Positions 35,388 through 45,785 of a stretch of 64,000 nt of DNA are shown here, in pieces. A program made the translations under genes and the position numbers. The DNA comes from Leguminivora glycinivorella (Eukaryota > Arthropoda > Insecta > Lepidoptera > Tortricidae), in NCBI RefSeq assembly GCF_023078275.1, contig NC_062993.1, forward strand, positions 7,811,252 to 7,875,251, written 5' to 3'. A model generated the notes under the pieces. That model did not search any database. It saw only the letters and a program-made list of their open reading frames with translations, and had not been told where the DNA came from. The first letter of the stretch is position 1. Each line of letters opens with the position of its first letter.

Positions 35388-35977
35388 TGTTAAGGCGAAG
35401 GGTGATATATGCAACACTAGCGCCTCTTCCGATATATGTACTTACTTATATTTTTAAAATTAGATGTTTTTTTTGTACCTAATGATGATAGACACATAAG
35501 TCTCTAAGAATCTTACCTTTATTATTTTAGAAATCATTTTAAGTATACAATTTATCGTTTTGTAGTTTATTCTCAAATTGTCTATCAAGAATATCACTTT
35601 CATATACCTAATTATGCACGATTCCGAAAACAACACACGCTTCAACATTTATTTTGCGAACCGCCAAGGAGCGGAATGCCCTGCCTGAGTCTGTGTTTCC
35701 GCATGAGTACAATCCAGGTCTCTTTAAAGCAAGAGTAAATATAAGTAGGTATCTCATAGGTAAGCGTGCTCCACCGTAGACCGCATCATCACTTACCATC
35801 AGGTGTGATCGTGGTCAAACGTCTACCAATTCATACTAAAAAAAAAACAATGAAAATGTTTACACAGTGATAATATGTCTAAAGGTGATATCTTTTGTAG
35901 AAACATAACTAATACATTATTAAATTTTGATATCAGAAAATATCGGAAGTGGCGCTAGTGTCACTCCGCCTTAACAA
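35388..35977. mobile_element. ~590-bp TIR element containing a LINE scrap
   Basis: Left terminus ttgttaaggcgaagggtgat with cactagcgcctcttccgata; right terminus inverse (tatcggaagtggcgctagtg, then actccgccttaacaag). Arms of about 40 bp differ by a small indel. A LINE 3' end with poly(A) (35648-35850) lies inside and may have inserted later. Confidence 0.75.
35648..35779 (+). pseudogene. C-terminal scrap of a LINE ORF2
   Basis: 44 codons ending in a stop read AKERNALPESVF, then ynPGLFKARVN and YLIGKRAPP, the typical last residues of lepidopteran non-LTR ORF2 proteins (a W/R-NaLP..fK..v..yL motif). A short UTR follows (gtgatcgtggtcaaacgtct) and an A-run at about 35840-35850. All catalytic domains are missing because of 5' truncation. 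It is nested inside the TIR element at 35388-35977. Confidence 0.7.
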
Positions 35978-36663
35978 GTCGGTCGCCATTGTAGTGACGA
36001 ATGGACCAATCAGAGCGCCGCGTCAGATTGCGCGCGCGCACCGATTTGTAAACATAATTCAATTAATGTGTTTTCATTGTTCTAGTTCCTTATCGGCTTA
36101 TCGTGTCGTGTGTTAGAAATTAAAGAGTTAAATACCATTACAATCAAGTACTTGAGAAATTCTTGTATTATTTTATATTTATTTAGTCTAAGATTAATAG
36201 GTAGTAAAGATTGAGATTGTAATAGTTTTCTAGAAAGTGTTTATTAGCAGATATAATTATGGCTATTGTAGTAGTTTCCGTTCACATACTCTATCAATTT
36301 TTGTTCACACATAAAATATAGAAAATAATACATAGTTAAAAGAATCAATATCATGTTTATTTTATGTTAGCGATAACGATCAATAAAGATTGCAACAAAT
36401 GTGGCAAAAAAGTTTACTAGAGCTGGGCAAAAACTAGAAGAATGACCTTTCCTAACTAAATGTATTTTCTTTCTTTCTTTCTTTCTAACTAAAGTGAAAG
36501 TAAAATCTTCCTAACATGTAAAAGTAAGGTACACATCGTAGTCTCATGTAACCTTTGATGATGATTAGGTACTTGTTGTTAGTTTTTAATGTAATTAATG
36601 TCGTTGTAATACATATATTTGTGTTATTAAGGTATATTTATCTTTTCTAAAATTTAATAAAAT
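35978..36663. other. non-coding; (TTTC)n microsatellite
   Basis: Contains about five TTTC units near 36468-36487 and a GC-rich gattgcgcgcgcgcacc segment near 36027-36044. No gene. Confidence 0.45.
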
Positions 36664-36808
36664 ATGTGAGTGTGCACGGGAAAACGTCCCACTTAGTCGA
36701 TTGCTATAAAATCGCTTTGTCAGTTTGTTCATAAATATAAAGATACAAGAAAATCTCGCTTTAATAGTAACCGACAAAGTGGGACGTTTTACTAAAGACA
36801 ATCACATA
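36664..36808. repeat. ~145-bp MITE (aaaacgtcccactt termini)
   Basis: aaaacgtcccacttagtcg (36681-36699) faces cgacaaagtgggacgtttt (36772-36790). Weaker pairing extends outward to atgtga/tcacat. No ORF; a chance frame crosses it on the minus strand. Confidence 0.75.
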
Positions 36809-37585
36809 TGTTCAGTCTTTTGCATTTGACACTGACAGCTGTATTCGCACGTACAATAAACGATCGGTTTGATTATAAAAATAAATTGCAGTTGTTTTCA
36901 CTCAACCCGCATTTCAAAGAAAAGGTCGAAATACCTAAAGAATGTGTTAATTATTGAACTGAATCATCTTTTCAATACATTTCATATCACGATTCACGAC
37001 TTACTTTGTATCCGTATTTTTTTTAAGTGCGGTTTCATGTTGAATTGAAATTTTAATTTTTGGAAAGTGAAGACACGATTGCCTTTTGAAAAGTATTTTA
37101 TAGTTATTTTGTTCCTTCCCGCCTGAGGTGCGATCCCTTATGATTTTTAAAAAACGGGAAATTATTTTATTAAAATGTTCTTGAAATATATTGACCTATT
37201 TTATAATAAAGGATGCTCCATATGCTGTAATTATATCGTTTTTGAAATTGCATAATTAAATTGAACAATATGTATAAAATTGTATGAAATTAGCCTTTCG
37301 TGTTTTACACAATTTACCTTCACTTCGTATTGTATTTTATTTAAATACAATACAATAATGTGCCTAATTAAAATCACACTACAAATAAAAAATAACTGCA
37401 ATCAAAAATATTATCTTATACTTTATAAATATTGAATAGTGACAAAACAAAAGACAATAATAATACACACCCAGTACAATATTATTGTATTATTACTCTT
37501 ATTGTTTTTTTTATATGTCAAGTACAATATAAAGAATACAATACCGAGAGTACGTACCATTGTATTTTTATTATATTATATATTT
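36809..37585. other. non-coding, no recognised feature
   Basis: Very AT-rich. No supportable gene or repeat partner. Confidence 0.45.
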
Positions 37586-37855
37586 GACGACCGGTCTGGC
37601 TCAGTCGGTAGTGACCCTGCCTGCTACGCCGCGGTCCTGGGTTCGAATCCCGGAAAAGGGCATTTATTTGTGTGATGAGCTGATGAGCACAGATATTTGT
37701 TCCTGAGTCATGGATGTTTTCTATGTATATAAGTATGTATTTATCTATTTAAGTATGTATATCGTCGCTTAGCACCCGTAGTACAAGCGTTGCTTAGTTT
37801 GGGGCTAAGTTGATCTGGGTAAGGTGTCCCCAATATTTATTTTTTTATTTATATA
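37586..37855 (+). mobile_element. tRNA-derived SINE
   Basis: Head gacgaccggtctggctcagt contains an A box (tggctcagtcgg, 37598-37609) and a perfect B box (ggttcgaatcc, 37640-37650), about 30 bp apart as in tRNA genes. A tRNA-unrelated body follows (tgagtcatggatgttttcta) and a 3' end gtaaggtgtccccaatattt. Relatives lie at 50211-50423 (minus), 59007-59248 (plus) and a 3' scrap at 1128-1178. Pol III transcription is expected for the family. Confidence 0.88.
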
Positions 37856-38585
37856 TCATTTCTTGTCAAGAAAGCTATAGGTATCATCAGCTAAAATGAT
37901 CAGGATCACATCCATTTAACTTAGCTTGTATGTACAAGTTTCAATTCAATATATAATCTACTTTTGGAAGTTTTTAATTACAATACAGCAAAAATAAGTA
38001 GATACTTCGACAGAAATAGGTGCCTAAGTATGGATGGATGGATGGGTGGATTCTCTATTAAAATCTAGATTTAGCTGCAATTGACCTGAAGTTGAGGTTA
38101 GGTAGGTAGAAATGTCAGGTTAGCATCGCGTGAGAGAACGAGACAATGGCAATTCTGTCTCGTTAACATGTCCGGTTGACAGGGCTCTTCGCAATTCTAC
38201 TAAAATTGCCGCGAGAATGAATATCGAATTTGTTTATCTCTATCGCTCTTGCATATTCGAGCGACATGCACTAAATTACTTGAGCATCGCGTGCATGTGA
38301 ATTTGCTTTATTGTCTTTTGCAACTTACCTACCTCTATGGGCTCTCTGAAACTAGAAATGACACTAAAAGTTTAACTATAACACTGACTCATATACCTGT
38401 TTTTTAAAACATGCCTTTTCGTTATTTAACTCTTATCACATCGATCGAAAACTATGTTTAATTTATAACAAATTATAAAAAAAGAAGACTGGACTTTCAA
38501 ACTGACATTTAACTACCGATAACACTTTTTGGACTACATATTTTTTGTTTTTTTATCTTACAGAAACATTTGCGAGCGTTATTAC
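37856..38585. other. non-coding; short repeat scraps
   Basis: A (GGAT)n run lies near 38030-38050. The segment at 38190-38280 (ttatctctatcgctcttgca) resembles part of the repeat at 61143-61215. No gene. Confidence 0.4.
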
Positions 38586-38742
38586 ATATTTTTAAATTAA
38601 AGGAAAAATAAAAAAAAACACACCTCCGGCAGGGCTCGCAGTTGGGAGCGAGGCTGGCTGCGGCAAAACCAGAGGTCGCAGGTTTGAGTCCTGTCCTGCC
38701 GAAGGTGTGAATTTTTCAATTTTTCCTTTAATTTAAAAATAT
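38586..38742. repeat. inverted-repeat element enclosing a tRNA-like core
   Basis: Arms of about 48 bp (starting atatttttaaattaaagg) pair with a few mismatches and run directly into the acceptor stem of a 73-nt tRNA-like fold (38628-38700). The outer arms are AT-rich and the core GC-rich. It has MITE-like size. Confidence 0.75.
38628..38700 (+). tRNA. tRNA-like pseudogene or tRNA-derived core
   Basis: 73 nt, the length of a tRNA without CCA. The acceptor stem ggcaggg/tcctgcc pairs over 7 bp with one wobble. The D arm is ctcgc-agttggga-gcgag (5 bp, one longer than usual, with no spacer after the acceptor). The T arm has the loop tttgagt closed by cagg/cctg and carries a B box (ggtttgagtcc). 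The anticodon region forms only ctgg/ccag with an 11-nt loop instead of 5 bp and 7 nt. This defect, plus the inverted repeat around it, argues for a pseudogene or SINE/MITE core rather than a working tRNA. No anticodon is assigned. Confidence 0.45.
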
Positions 38743-40026
38743 ACATATTTTTTTATTTTTATTTTTTTGTATCATAAACAAATGTAAAGAATAATTCGGG
38801 CATCTCGCATCTGTAGATCTGTACAATGGATTTTAATGCCGATTTTTTTTTCTATTTATTTAAATTTGTAGCGTAGAATACAGAACGACCCCATGCGTCT
38901 GCGCAAGACAGCACAATGCTTCGTCCAATAACGCCGGATTAGATAATGGCGGCCAATTGAACAACACATTTAGTTGCCAACGATGTGTCGTGGTATAGGG
39001 GCCCATTAGAGCCTAAACAGGGGGGTCTGTGAATTCTGTGATCCCTATTACATAATTATGTATATTTGTATTAAGGAAGTGAGTATGTTTTTGATTTGCT
39101 CGAACAATAATTAAGTATATATTTAAAAGAAAATGATAACTAGGATACAAGGTTATATTTATAGCAGCAGAACCACCTGCAAATTACAACTACAAAGTAC
39201 GATGTGACTATTCTTAGTATTCTTATGTATTACCTACAACAGGTAACAAAACTCAAGTTTTGTAGGTATCTATCCCAATTATCCCCAAAAAGGTAAAAAT
39301 ATTCCGCCAACCCATATAGAGGTCACGGCAAACATCAAAGAAAATATTATTTCTACATTAAAACCCGGATATTAGCCCGCCAGGCCGCCATGTTAAGTCC
39401 CACCCACGCCAAACATATAAGACAAAAACTTATCGATAATCTACCAATTAAATAGGCACCTGACCTAAAACTCACAAAGCGAGTTAATCGATGGTGAAAA
39501 AATCAATCGACTCGAATTAGGGATCGATTAACTTATCGTCTCGATATCTATGATTAGAGAAAGGTGCAGTTTTAGCTATTGTTGGGATAATTTTCTTTAT
39601 TTTAATTGATTTGAAGTGATATTTTTGGCCTATTCACTATCTTCTAAAACAATGTTTAAGAAGCCAAAATTTTTTTATCTATTTATTTATTTTCTGTTTT
39701 TTTTCTAGCAATGCATCAAAGTTATTGTACAAAAGTGCCCTAAATTAGGATTAGAAAATAATTAAACAAAAATCATGAGGTCAGTTTGAGTGCCTCAAAA
39801 ATTTTACAAACAATTTCAAAACATTGAATTATTTCGGAAACTTCTCTAACGTACGGGTACGAAAATATTTGCTGTCCAAAAAGAAAGTAAACTAATTTTC
39901 AAAATTTCCTCATATTTTCTAAAAAGTCTTTTTATTTTTTGGCACAGCTAGAGTCTGTTCATTCTAAGTATTCTAACGTCTGTACTTGTATTCCACGATC
40001 GATCCACTCTACTCTTTCCGAGCAGG
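38743..40026. other. non-coding, no recognised feature
   Basis: AT-rich with no supportable ORF or repeat partner. Confidence 0.45.
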
Positions 40027-40143
40027 GGGCCGATTTTTGAGTCGCACGGCGCGCGGCGTTCGAATTCAGAAAATTGTCACTGAAAATAATAGGCAATTCA
40101 CCGTTTTCAACCGGTATTTTAGTGACAGTGAGACTCAAAAATA
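40027..40143. repeat. MITE (gggccgatttttgagtc termini), copy 1, right end decayed
   Basis: Shares cgttcgaattcagaaaattg, caccgttttcaaccg and a right gagactcaaaaat end with the better-preserved copy at 57276-57400. Confidence 0.7.
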
Positions 40144-40631
40144 CGTCTGTACCTAAACCATCTACCCGTCGACTCTACACGGTCCTAACTCTACATTCGC
40201 CCGGGTGTCGGAACATCAATTTGGGCCGACATAAAGGCTTCAAAGGGCCCGCGGTTTATTTACAAAAACTGCCCTATAATTCGGCGGGGTGTCCAAATTC
40301 GAGGTTATTAAATAATGACCCGCTGCCGACGACGGACTAAAACAAGGTGCGCCGATTTTGAAGTTGTTACCTAGTCGTTTGATATGAAAGGTTTTTTTAG
40401 AGGCATGATCACACAGATTTGAGACATGAATTTTTACTTGAAATATAACACTTAAAGACCCACTGCCACAAGTAAAATCTAATAAATAGTGCGCTTTTTC
40501 TATGTAGTATGTAGAACCTCAAAATGTTCACTAACTACTAAATACTTACTGTATATTTCTATGTCCTAAATTGTCTTATGTACCTACAATAAAGTGTTTA
40601 CGTACATACATGTTCAATTATAGTGTACCTA
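40144..40631. other. non-coding, no recognised feature
   Basis: The plus-strand frame 40074-40340 begins inside the MITE and shows no domain. Nothing else is supportable. Confidence 0.4.
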
Positions 40632-40797
40632 CTAGCTTCGCACGCGTTAGAAACAGACAAAAAGTAGCCTATGTCACTCTCCGTCCCTTCAACTATTTCC
40701 ACTTAAAAAATCACGTCAATTCGTCGCTCCGTTTGGCCGTGAAAGACGGACAAACAAACAGACACACACGCTTACCCATTTATAATATTAGTATGGA
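40632..40797 (-). mobile_element. Helitron-like non-autonomous element, copy 2
   Basis: On the minus strand it starts tccatactaatattataaat, passes gtctgtttgtttgtccgtct and an agtggaaatagttga block, and ends gcgtgcgaagctag. Same layout as 20046-20281, somewhat shorter. Confidence 0.55.
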
Positions 40798-40812
40798 TAT
40801 ACCACACACATT

Positions 40813-40899
40813 TAGCACAACCTGCCTTGTCGCGCGCGAGTCCATACATCAAGCGCGACTTCTAGTATGGACTCGCGCGCGACAAGCCAAGTTGTGCTA
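40813..40899. repeat. 87-bp hairpin, 35-bp GC-rich arms
   Basis: Arms 40813-40847 and 40865-40899 are inverses with three mismatches. They start tagcacaac and share the perfect block cttgtcgcgcgcgagtccat; the loop is 17 nt. It abuts the Helitron-like element. Two chance frames read through it. Confidence 0.85.
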
Positions 40900-41699
40900 G
40901 AGAGGCTGGTAGTCAAAGCACCTCAAATATTTTCAGAGATGCGAAGACACATAGGTATATCTATCATAAAACGACTTTTGTCTTACCGGAGTAACCAGGA
41001 AATGGCTCCAACTGATATTTTTCTTTCAGAAATTCAAGAAAAAGAATGTTGCGAGTCAATTTAATTTCCAACCACCTTTAATCTTTATAACTTGAAAGGT
41101 GCACCTTAATCAGTGGCGCACGTCATAATCATAACCCGCAACCTTCACAGATGGACAAGATAGGACAGGATCCGAATAATATAATTAAATTAACATTCCC
41201 CCTCCCCCTCACACCCCCTACGAGGGAGCGGGACACACACCTTGCGACGGCATTAAGGTAAACGAATACTGGCAACCCTGGCCAAGTAAACAAACGAACT
41301 CTGAGCTCACGCAACTTTAAACATTGGAAAAATAGTAAATACGTACTGTGTGTGATGTGATGTAAATAATAGATTATAAGTGTAAACAACCATCGAAGAA
41401 ACTTAGTTTGGAAGCACGGAAAGTCAAAAATTGAAGAATTACGGACTCGGTAAGAGAGCATTTTGACCGTTTCTTATTCAAAATCACCACAAACATAAAA
41501 AAATCCGGTTATAAACACGTCACATTGCGCACCATGTACAACTGATTGACATTAACACCTGACAGTTCTGACAGCAAACGCCAACTGTCAAATAACGGTC
41601 CGAATTGGAACTGTGATAGTGATCCGTATTGGACATAAGGTACGTTCGGAAACCAGATCAACAAACAAAAATATTACAAGCCGCAGAGCGAATACTTTC
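40900..41699. other. non-coding; may include the LINE 5' UTR
   Basis: No supportable host gene. The GC-richer stretch at about 41190-41300 (cattccccctccccctcaca) lies upstream of the LINE ORF1 at 41746, so the 5' end of the retrotransposon may lie within this interval. I see no boundary signal. The minus-strand frame 41129-41461 has no domain. Confidence 0.35.
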
Positions 41700-41745
41700 A
41701 TTGATTTACTTCTTTTGCGACATAGAAAATTGATAAGTAATAAGG

Positions 41746-42960
41746 ATGAATTGCCTAGGATGCGATGAGCCAATAAACGACCCTGTAGATGCCTTAAAAT
41801 GTGTTATGTGCACAGATAAATACCATTATAGATGTCTTAATATAACAACAGCGACTTTTATGGCTAGTAACTATTTAATAAAAAAAAATTGGCACTGTCC
41901 ACGTTGCACAAATGTTACATCTAGGCGGAAAAATGATGATACCCCAGCCCGCTCGTACCTAGAAACCTCGTTGTTAGATATGTCGGTCGAAGAATCCCAT
42001 CATGAACAGACTACAGCAGGAAACACAAACAAAATATTATATGACAATTCGCAACAAAACCCCCCAGAAAGAAGCCAAAATCGTGTGACTCTAGCACAGA
42101 TCGGCCATCCAGAAAGAAGCCAAAATGTTGTGACTATAGAGAAAATAGGCCAACTCTTAGATAAAAAATTGCAAGAAAATAATCAGCACTTATTAACTCA
42201 TGTAGAACGCCTAATTCAATCAGGGATCAACACAGCTATTGTAAAGATGAATCAGGAATTCAATCAAAAGTTAACCGAAATCTCTGGACGTCAGGAAATG
42301 TTAATAAATGACCTTCATGATACAAAAAAGAGCATACAGTACCTAGAGCAAGAAAATCAGAAGCTGAAATCAGAATTACTCGAAATACAGAATCAGATGA
42401 TTGCCACCAAGCGACAAAACAGCGAAGAATATGAAAAAAGCATTGTACTATATGGCTTGGACGAGTGGCAAAGTGAAACTGAAGCGGATTTATATGCTCG
42501 CATTAGCCACATGTTCCATGACATACTCAATATCGACATCAATGGCTTTATTGAAGCTGCTAGGAGACTCGGAAAAAAAGGATACCGCCGCCCTATAACA
42601 ATCGAATTCATCAGTAAAAGAATGAAAAAATACATACTGGACAACGCATACTGCTTCAAGAACACCGGTTATGCTGTATCCAAACACCTAGATAGCCAGT
42701 CACTACAACAGAGGAAAACACAGAGAGAGTGCCTTTATAACGCCAGAAAGGAAGGAAAACGGGCCTATATAAAAAACAATCGTCTATTTGTAAACGGAGA
42801 AGAAATCATTATATCACCAGAAAGAAGAAATTACAGTACAAGGGACCTTGAAAAGACTGTCACACCTAGCAAAATAACGGAGGCAAAAATGTGCACAGAA
42901 CTAACTGGAATAACAAATCGAATATCTCAGGAAAAGGCAGAAGATTGTTTTCGTACCTAA
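41746..42960 (+). CDS. LINE ORF1 protein: PHD finger, coiled coil, nucleic-acid-binding domain
   Basis: 404 codons, uninterrupted. ORF1 proteins of CR1-like LINEs bind the element's RNA and multimerise. Residues C3, C6, C19, C22, H27, C30, C51 and C54 form a C4HC3 PHD-type zinc finger at the very N-terminus. Residues about 140-230 are rich in Q, E, K and L with heptad character and predict a coiled coil. Residues about 230-370 (KSIVLYGLDEW, AARRLGKKGYRRPITIEF, then a basic KTQRECLYNARKEGKRAYIKNN stretch, quoted in part) resemble the L1-ORF1p/baculoviral FP-like domain. Residues about 107-136 hold a tandem duplication (PERSQNRVTLAQIGH, PERSQNVVTIEKIGQ), a 45-bp repeat at 42064 and 42109. The ATG at 41746 directly precedes the first zinc ligand, so the start is well placed. 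ORF2 follows in a different frame. Confidence 0.88.
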   Translation: MNCLGCDEPINDPVDALKCVMCTDKYHYRCLNITTATFMASNYLIKKNWHCPRCTNVTSRRKNDDTPARSYLETSLLDMSVEESHHEQTTAGNTNKILYDNSQQNPPERSQNRVTLAQIGHPERSQNVVTIEKIGQLLDKKLQENNQHLLTHVERLIQSGINTAIVKMNQEFNQKLTEISGRQEMLINDLHDTKKSIQYLEQENQKLKSELLEIQNQMIATKRQNSEEYEKSIVLYGLDEWQSETEADLYARISHMFHDILNIDINGFIEAARRLGKKGYRRPITIEFISKRMKKYILDNAYCFKNTGYAVSKHLDSQSLQQRKTQRECLYNARKEGKRAYIKNNRLFVNGEEIIISPERRNYSTRDLEKTVTPSKITEAKMCTELTGITNRISQEKAEDCFRT

Positions 42961-43281
42961 AAACTATGTTAAAATTCTCTTCCAAAATGTCCAAAGCTTG
43001 AAAAATAAAACTCACGTAATGGAATCCTTCCTGTCTGATAAAAACATCCAAGCATTATGCTTATCGGAAACTTGGATAACAGAATACCAGCAGGATCTAA
43101 TCTCAATAAAAGGATACAAGTTTGCTGCAGGTTACTACAGACGCGAGTGCCAAGGAGGTGGAGTGGCGATCCTTCTTCAGGAAGATTTAAAGTATATAGA
43201 AAGAACTGATATTTGTGAACTGTCTAAAGAATGTGTTATTGAATGTTGTGCTTTGGAAATACCTGTACTTAATATCATAAT
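42941..43281 (+). pseudogene. LINE ORF2 fragment 1: N-terminal endonuclease
   Basis: The frame reads VPKNYVKILFQNVQSLKNK at its start, then LCLSETWI and GGGVAILLQ, the first motifs of an apurinic-type endonuclease (an N-x-x-S-L start and the catalytic Glu in SETW). It overlaps the end of ORF1 in another frame, so its true start is not clear. The frame ends in VLNIII where the 3.0-kb insertion begins; the continuation is at 46290. Codon use and sequence are otherwise intact. Confidence 0.85.
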
Positions 43282-43570
43282 CGTCCCCTTACTGCAAATA
43301 CCGACTATGTGCAAAAAAGTGATTTTGAGATATTGCGATTTTAATATTTGAAGGTACGATTTCATATGATAACATGAAAAAAAATACTATTTGTATACAG
43401 CATTCTACAGCCCGTATTGTCTTGTTTAATACTTAATCGTAAAAAATATCCAGGCTGTATTTGATTGCCGATAAAACAACGATTAAAAAAAAATAGTAGC
43501 AAACTTAGTTGGTTTTTCCTGTAGAAATAAAAATGTGTATATTTATCTTATTTATACATATAAAGCAGTG
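43282..43570 (+). repeat. left arm of ~280-bp inverted repeat
   Basis: Inverse partner of 45480-45785. Shared blocks are tactgcaaataccgactatg, gattttgagata, the ttgaaggta region and the distant acttagttggtttttcctgt block near 43505. The arms are diverged with indels. Confidence 0.75.
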
Positions 43571-44385
43571 TTTCCCTTTGATTAAGCTTTGCTTTTCATA
43601 CACTTTACTTATGATTTGTAAAAAAATAAAAAATATACAAAAGTTTTGAACTTATTTCAAAATATATTAAATATTCTCACAAACATAGGCGGTTTTAGCT
43701 GCAGGAAATATAGCTGCTCTAATTTTATGTTACAAAACTTCACTTATCATTGTTAATTAAAGTGGTACATTTGTAATAAAAAGTTTTTTAACATTACTAA
43801 CCATTAATAATACTTTATTTGAGGTTTTGAAGGGTTATTCTCAAAAAAAAAATTTTTTTTTAAAATCCTCTTCAACCGGTTTTAGGAGATTTTTCACAAA
43901 ATACTTTAACCGATTTCAGTAAAATTTAACAAAAAGTAACGCAATACCATTCGCTTGAAATCACAAAAAGAATTTTACAAATCGGTTAATGCGTTTTTGG
44001 GTAATAGCATAATATGCATAGGTACTTACTACATACTAGTTCACTGTCTCAGCAATCCGAAGTCCGCCATAATTTATGTTCAAAATTTCAGTATCTACAC
44101 TGTTACATTTAATATAGGTAAATAGTTTTTGTACGCTCAATAACCTGAAGTAATAGTTTATTTAAAGTTTTGTAGTAATCATTTACGCCAAAGTCACTAA
44201 AATGTAGGCGTAGATGAGGTAATAAGTTAGAAAAAGTAATGTGTAACGGTAATTACATAGGTTTCTGGGGCGATTTAAAGCAATCAAGTTTGCAATATTC
44301 TTACGCCCCCAGTTACACGCAGTGTTTTTCATCACACTAGCAATAAAAAGAATAAAAAGTATTCACGGTAGTCCAAAATACAAAT

Positions 44386-44574
44386 TTGAACACTCCCTTG
44401 GGAAAAATACGCCTCCTGATACGCCTGCGTGCGATTGCACACTTACTGCGCAAGAGTGATAAAGAGTTATTAAACGACATGTTCATCGCTGGTGGAATTA
44501 GATACAAACACATCTGTAACACGGCTGACAATGCTAGACAAACTATAACTGAACTTAAGCCTGGTACCCACTAA
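44386..44574 (+). other. unexplained 62-codon open frame inside the composite
   Basis: Reads MNTPLGKIRLLIRLRAIAHL at its start with a basic, Leu/Ile-rich composition, then CNTADNARQTITELKPG. It resembles nothing I recognise. It might be a transposase relic or a captured fragment. The opposite strand is also open, so it may be chance. Confidence 0.2.
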
Positions 44575-45479
44575 GCTCGCCGAGTCGAATCTCATTAATT
44601 CGCCTTTTGCATTTCTTATGAAACTACGTCCATTAGCGACGCGTCGAATCGGTTTGATCGTTCATTGTAAATGTATGCAGGGCTAGATTCGACGCGGCTC
44701 GACTCCACCTAAGTGTCCTCAAGGCTTTATGCAGCCTTTGTGACAGAGATTTCATACCTAAAGAGTATCATGGGTGGTTTCAATCACTTAATACTGCAGT
44801 TGGTGAAGTGGTACACAGTTGTGACATCTGAAGTCTACTCGTACCGTAGGTATGCTAGTAAGTAAAGTAAAGTTTATTCTATGTTAACTGTGTACATAAG
44901 ATGGTATGATATACAGAAAATACAGTATCAACAGTTGCCCATTTCATATCATCTACAATATCAATATCATCTAATTACGTCTACAATACAGTTACTTTGG
45001 CGCAGTGAATTTAGTTTCGTAGGCCAAAATATTCCACTTCGAGTTGTTAAAACAATGATACATGTTATGCGATTACTCACAGACGTCTGAACCGATTTGT
45101 ATTATGTATCGTAATTCAAAGATTAATTTAAGGTTATTTGCCAACCAGCTTAGGTTACCAAATTAAAATTAGTATAAATTAACTTTGCACTAATGCAATC
45201 CACAAGATTTTGTGGATAAAATGCAACTCTCTCGTCCGTTTTTGAAGAACTAAGAGAGCCTTTACCAGTCGGTGAAGTGGCAAAAAAAGATTTGATTTAA
45301 ATGTAACACTGTAATTAGTAACGGTCATCGAAGTTATGAAACATAAATTTAAACTAAATTCGATTCCTGTAGCTTAAACCGTTTGTGTTATTGTAATTTT
45401 AACCGACTTCAAAAAAAGGAAGAGGTTCTCAACGCACGCTAATCACAAGACATCATACGAAAAACGAAGCTTAATTTAA

Positions 45480-45785
45480 CAGACAAACAATGGGTTATAT
45501 GTATAAAGAAGAGAAATATACAAACATTTATTTCTACAGGAAAAACCAACTAAGTAGGTATTCGACTGTTTCATTAAATCGTATTTGATTGTCAACTAAA
45601 TACATTCTGAATATATATACGACAAAGTAGTAAACAAAAAAATACAGGTTCTAAAATGCCATACACATAACGTACATTTCTTCATGTTTTCATATAAAAC
45701 TTGCCTTCAAACTTTAATACCGCATTATCTCAAAATCGCCTATTTACACATAGTCGGTATTTGCAGTAATAGACCGTTATCCTTT
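45480..45785 (-). repeat. right arm of ~280-bp inverted repeat
   Basis: Inverse partner of 43282-43570. Ends with ggtatttgcagtaatagacc at about 45751-45775. Confidence 0.75.

Noticed and set aside
38628..38700. Functional tRNA gene
   Set aside because: The anticodon arm has only 4 bp and an 11-nt loop, and the unit sits in an inverted-repeat element. Kept only as tRNA-like.
41129..41461. 110-codon minus-strand frame
   Set aside because: Low-complexity hydrophobic composition, upstream of LINE ORF1. No domain or start context.
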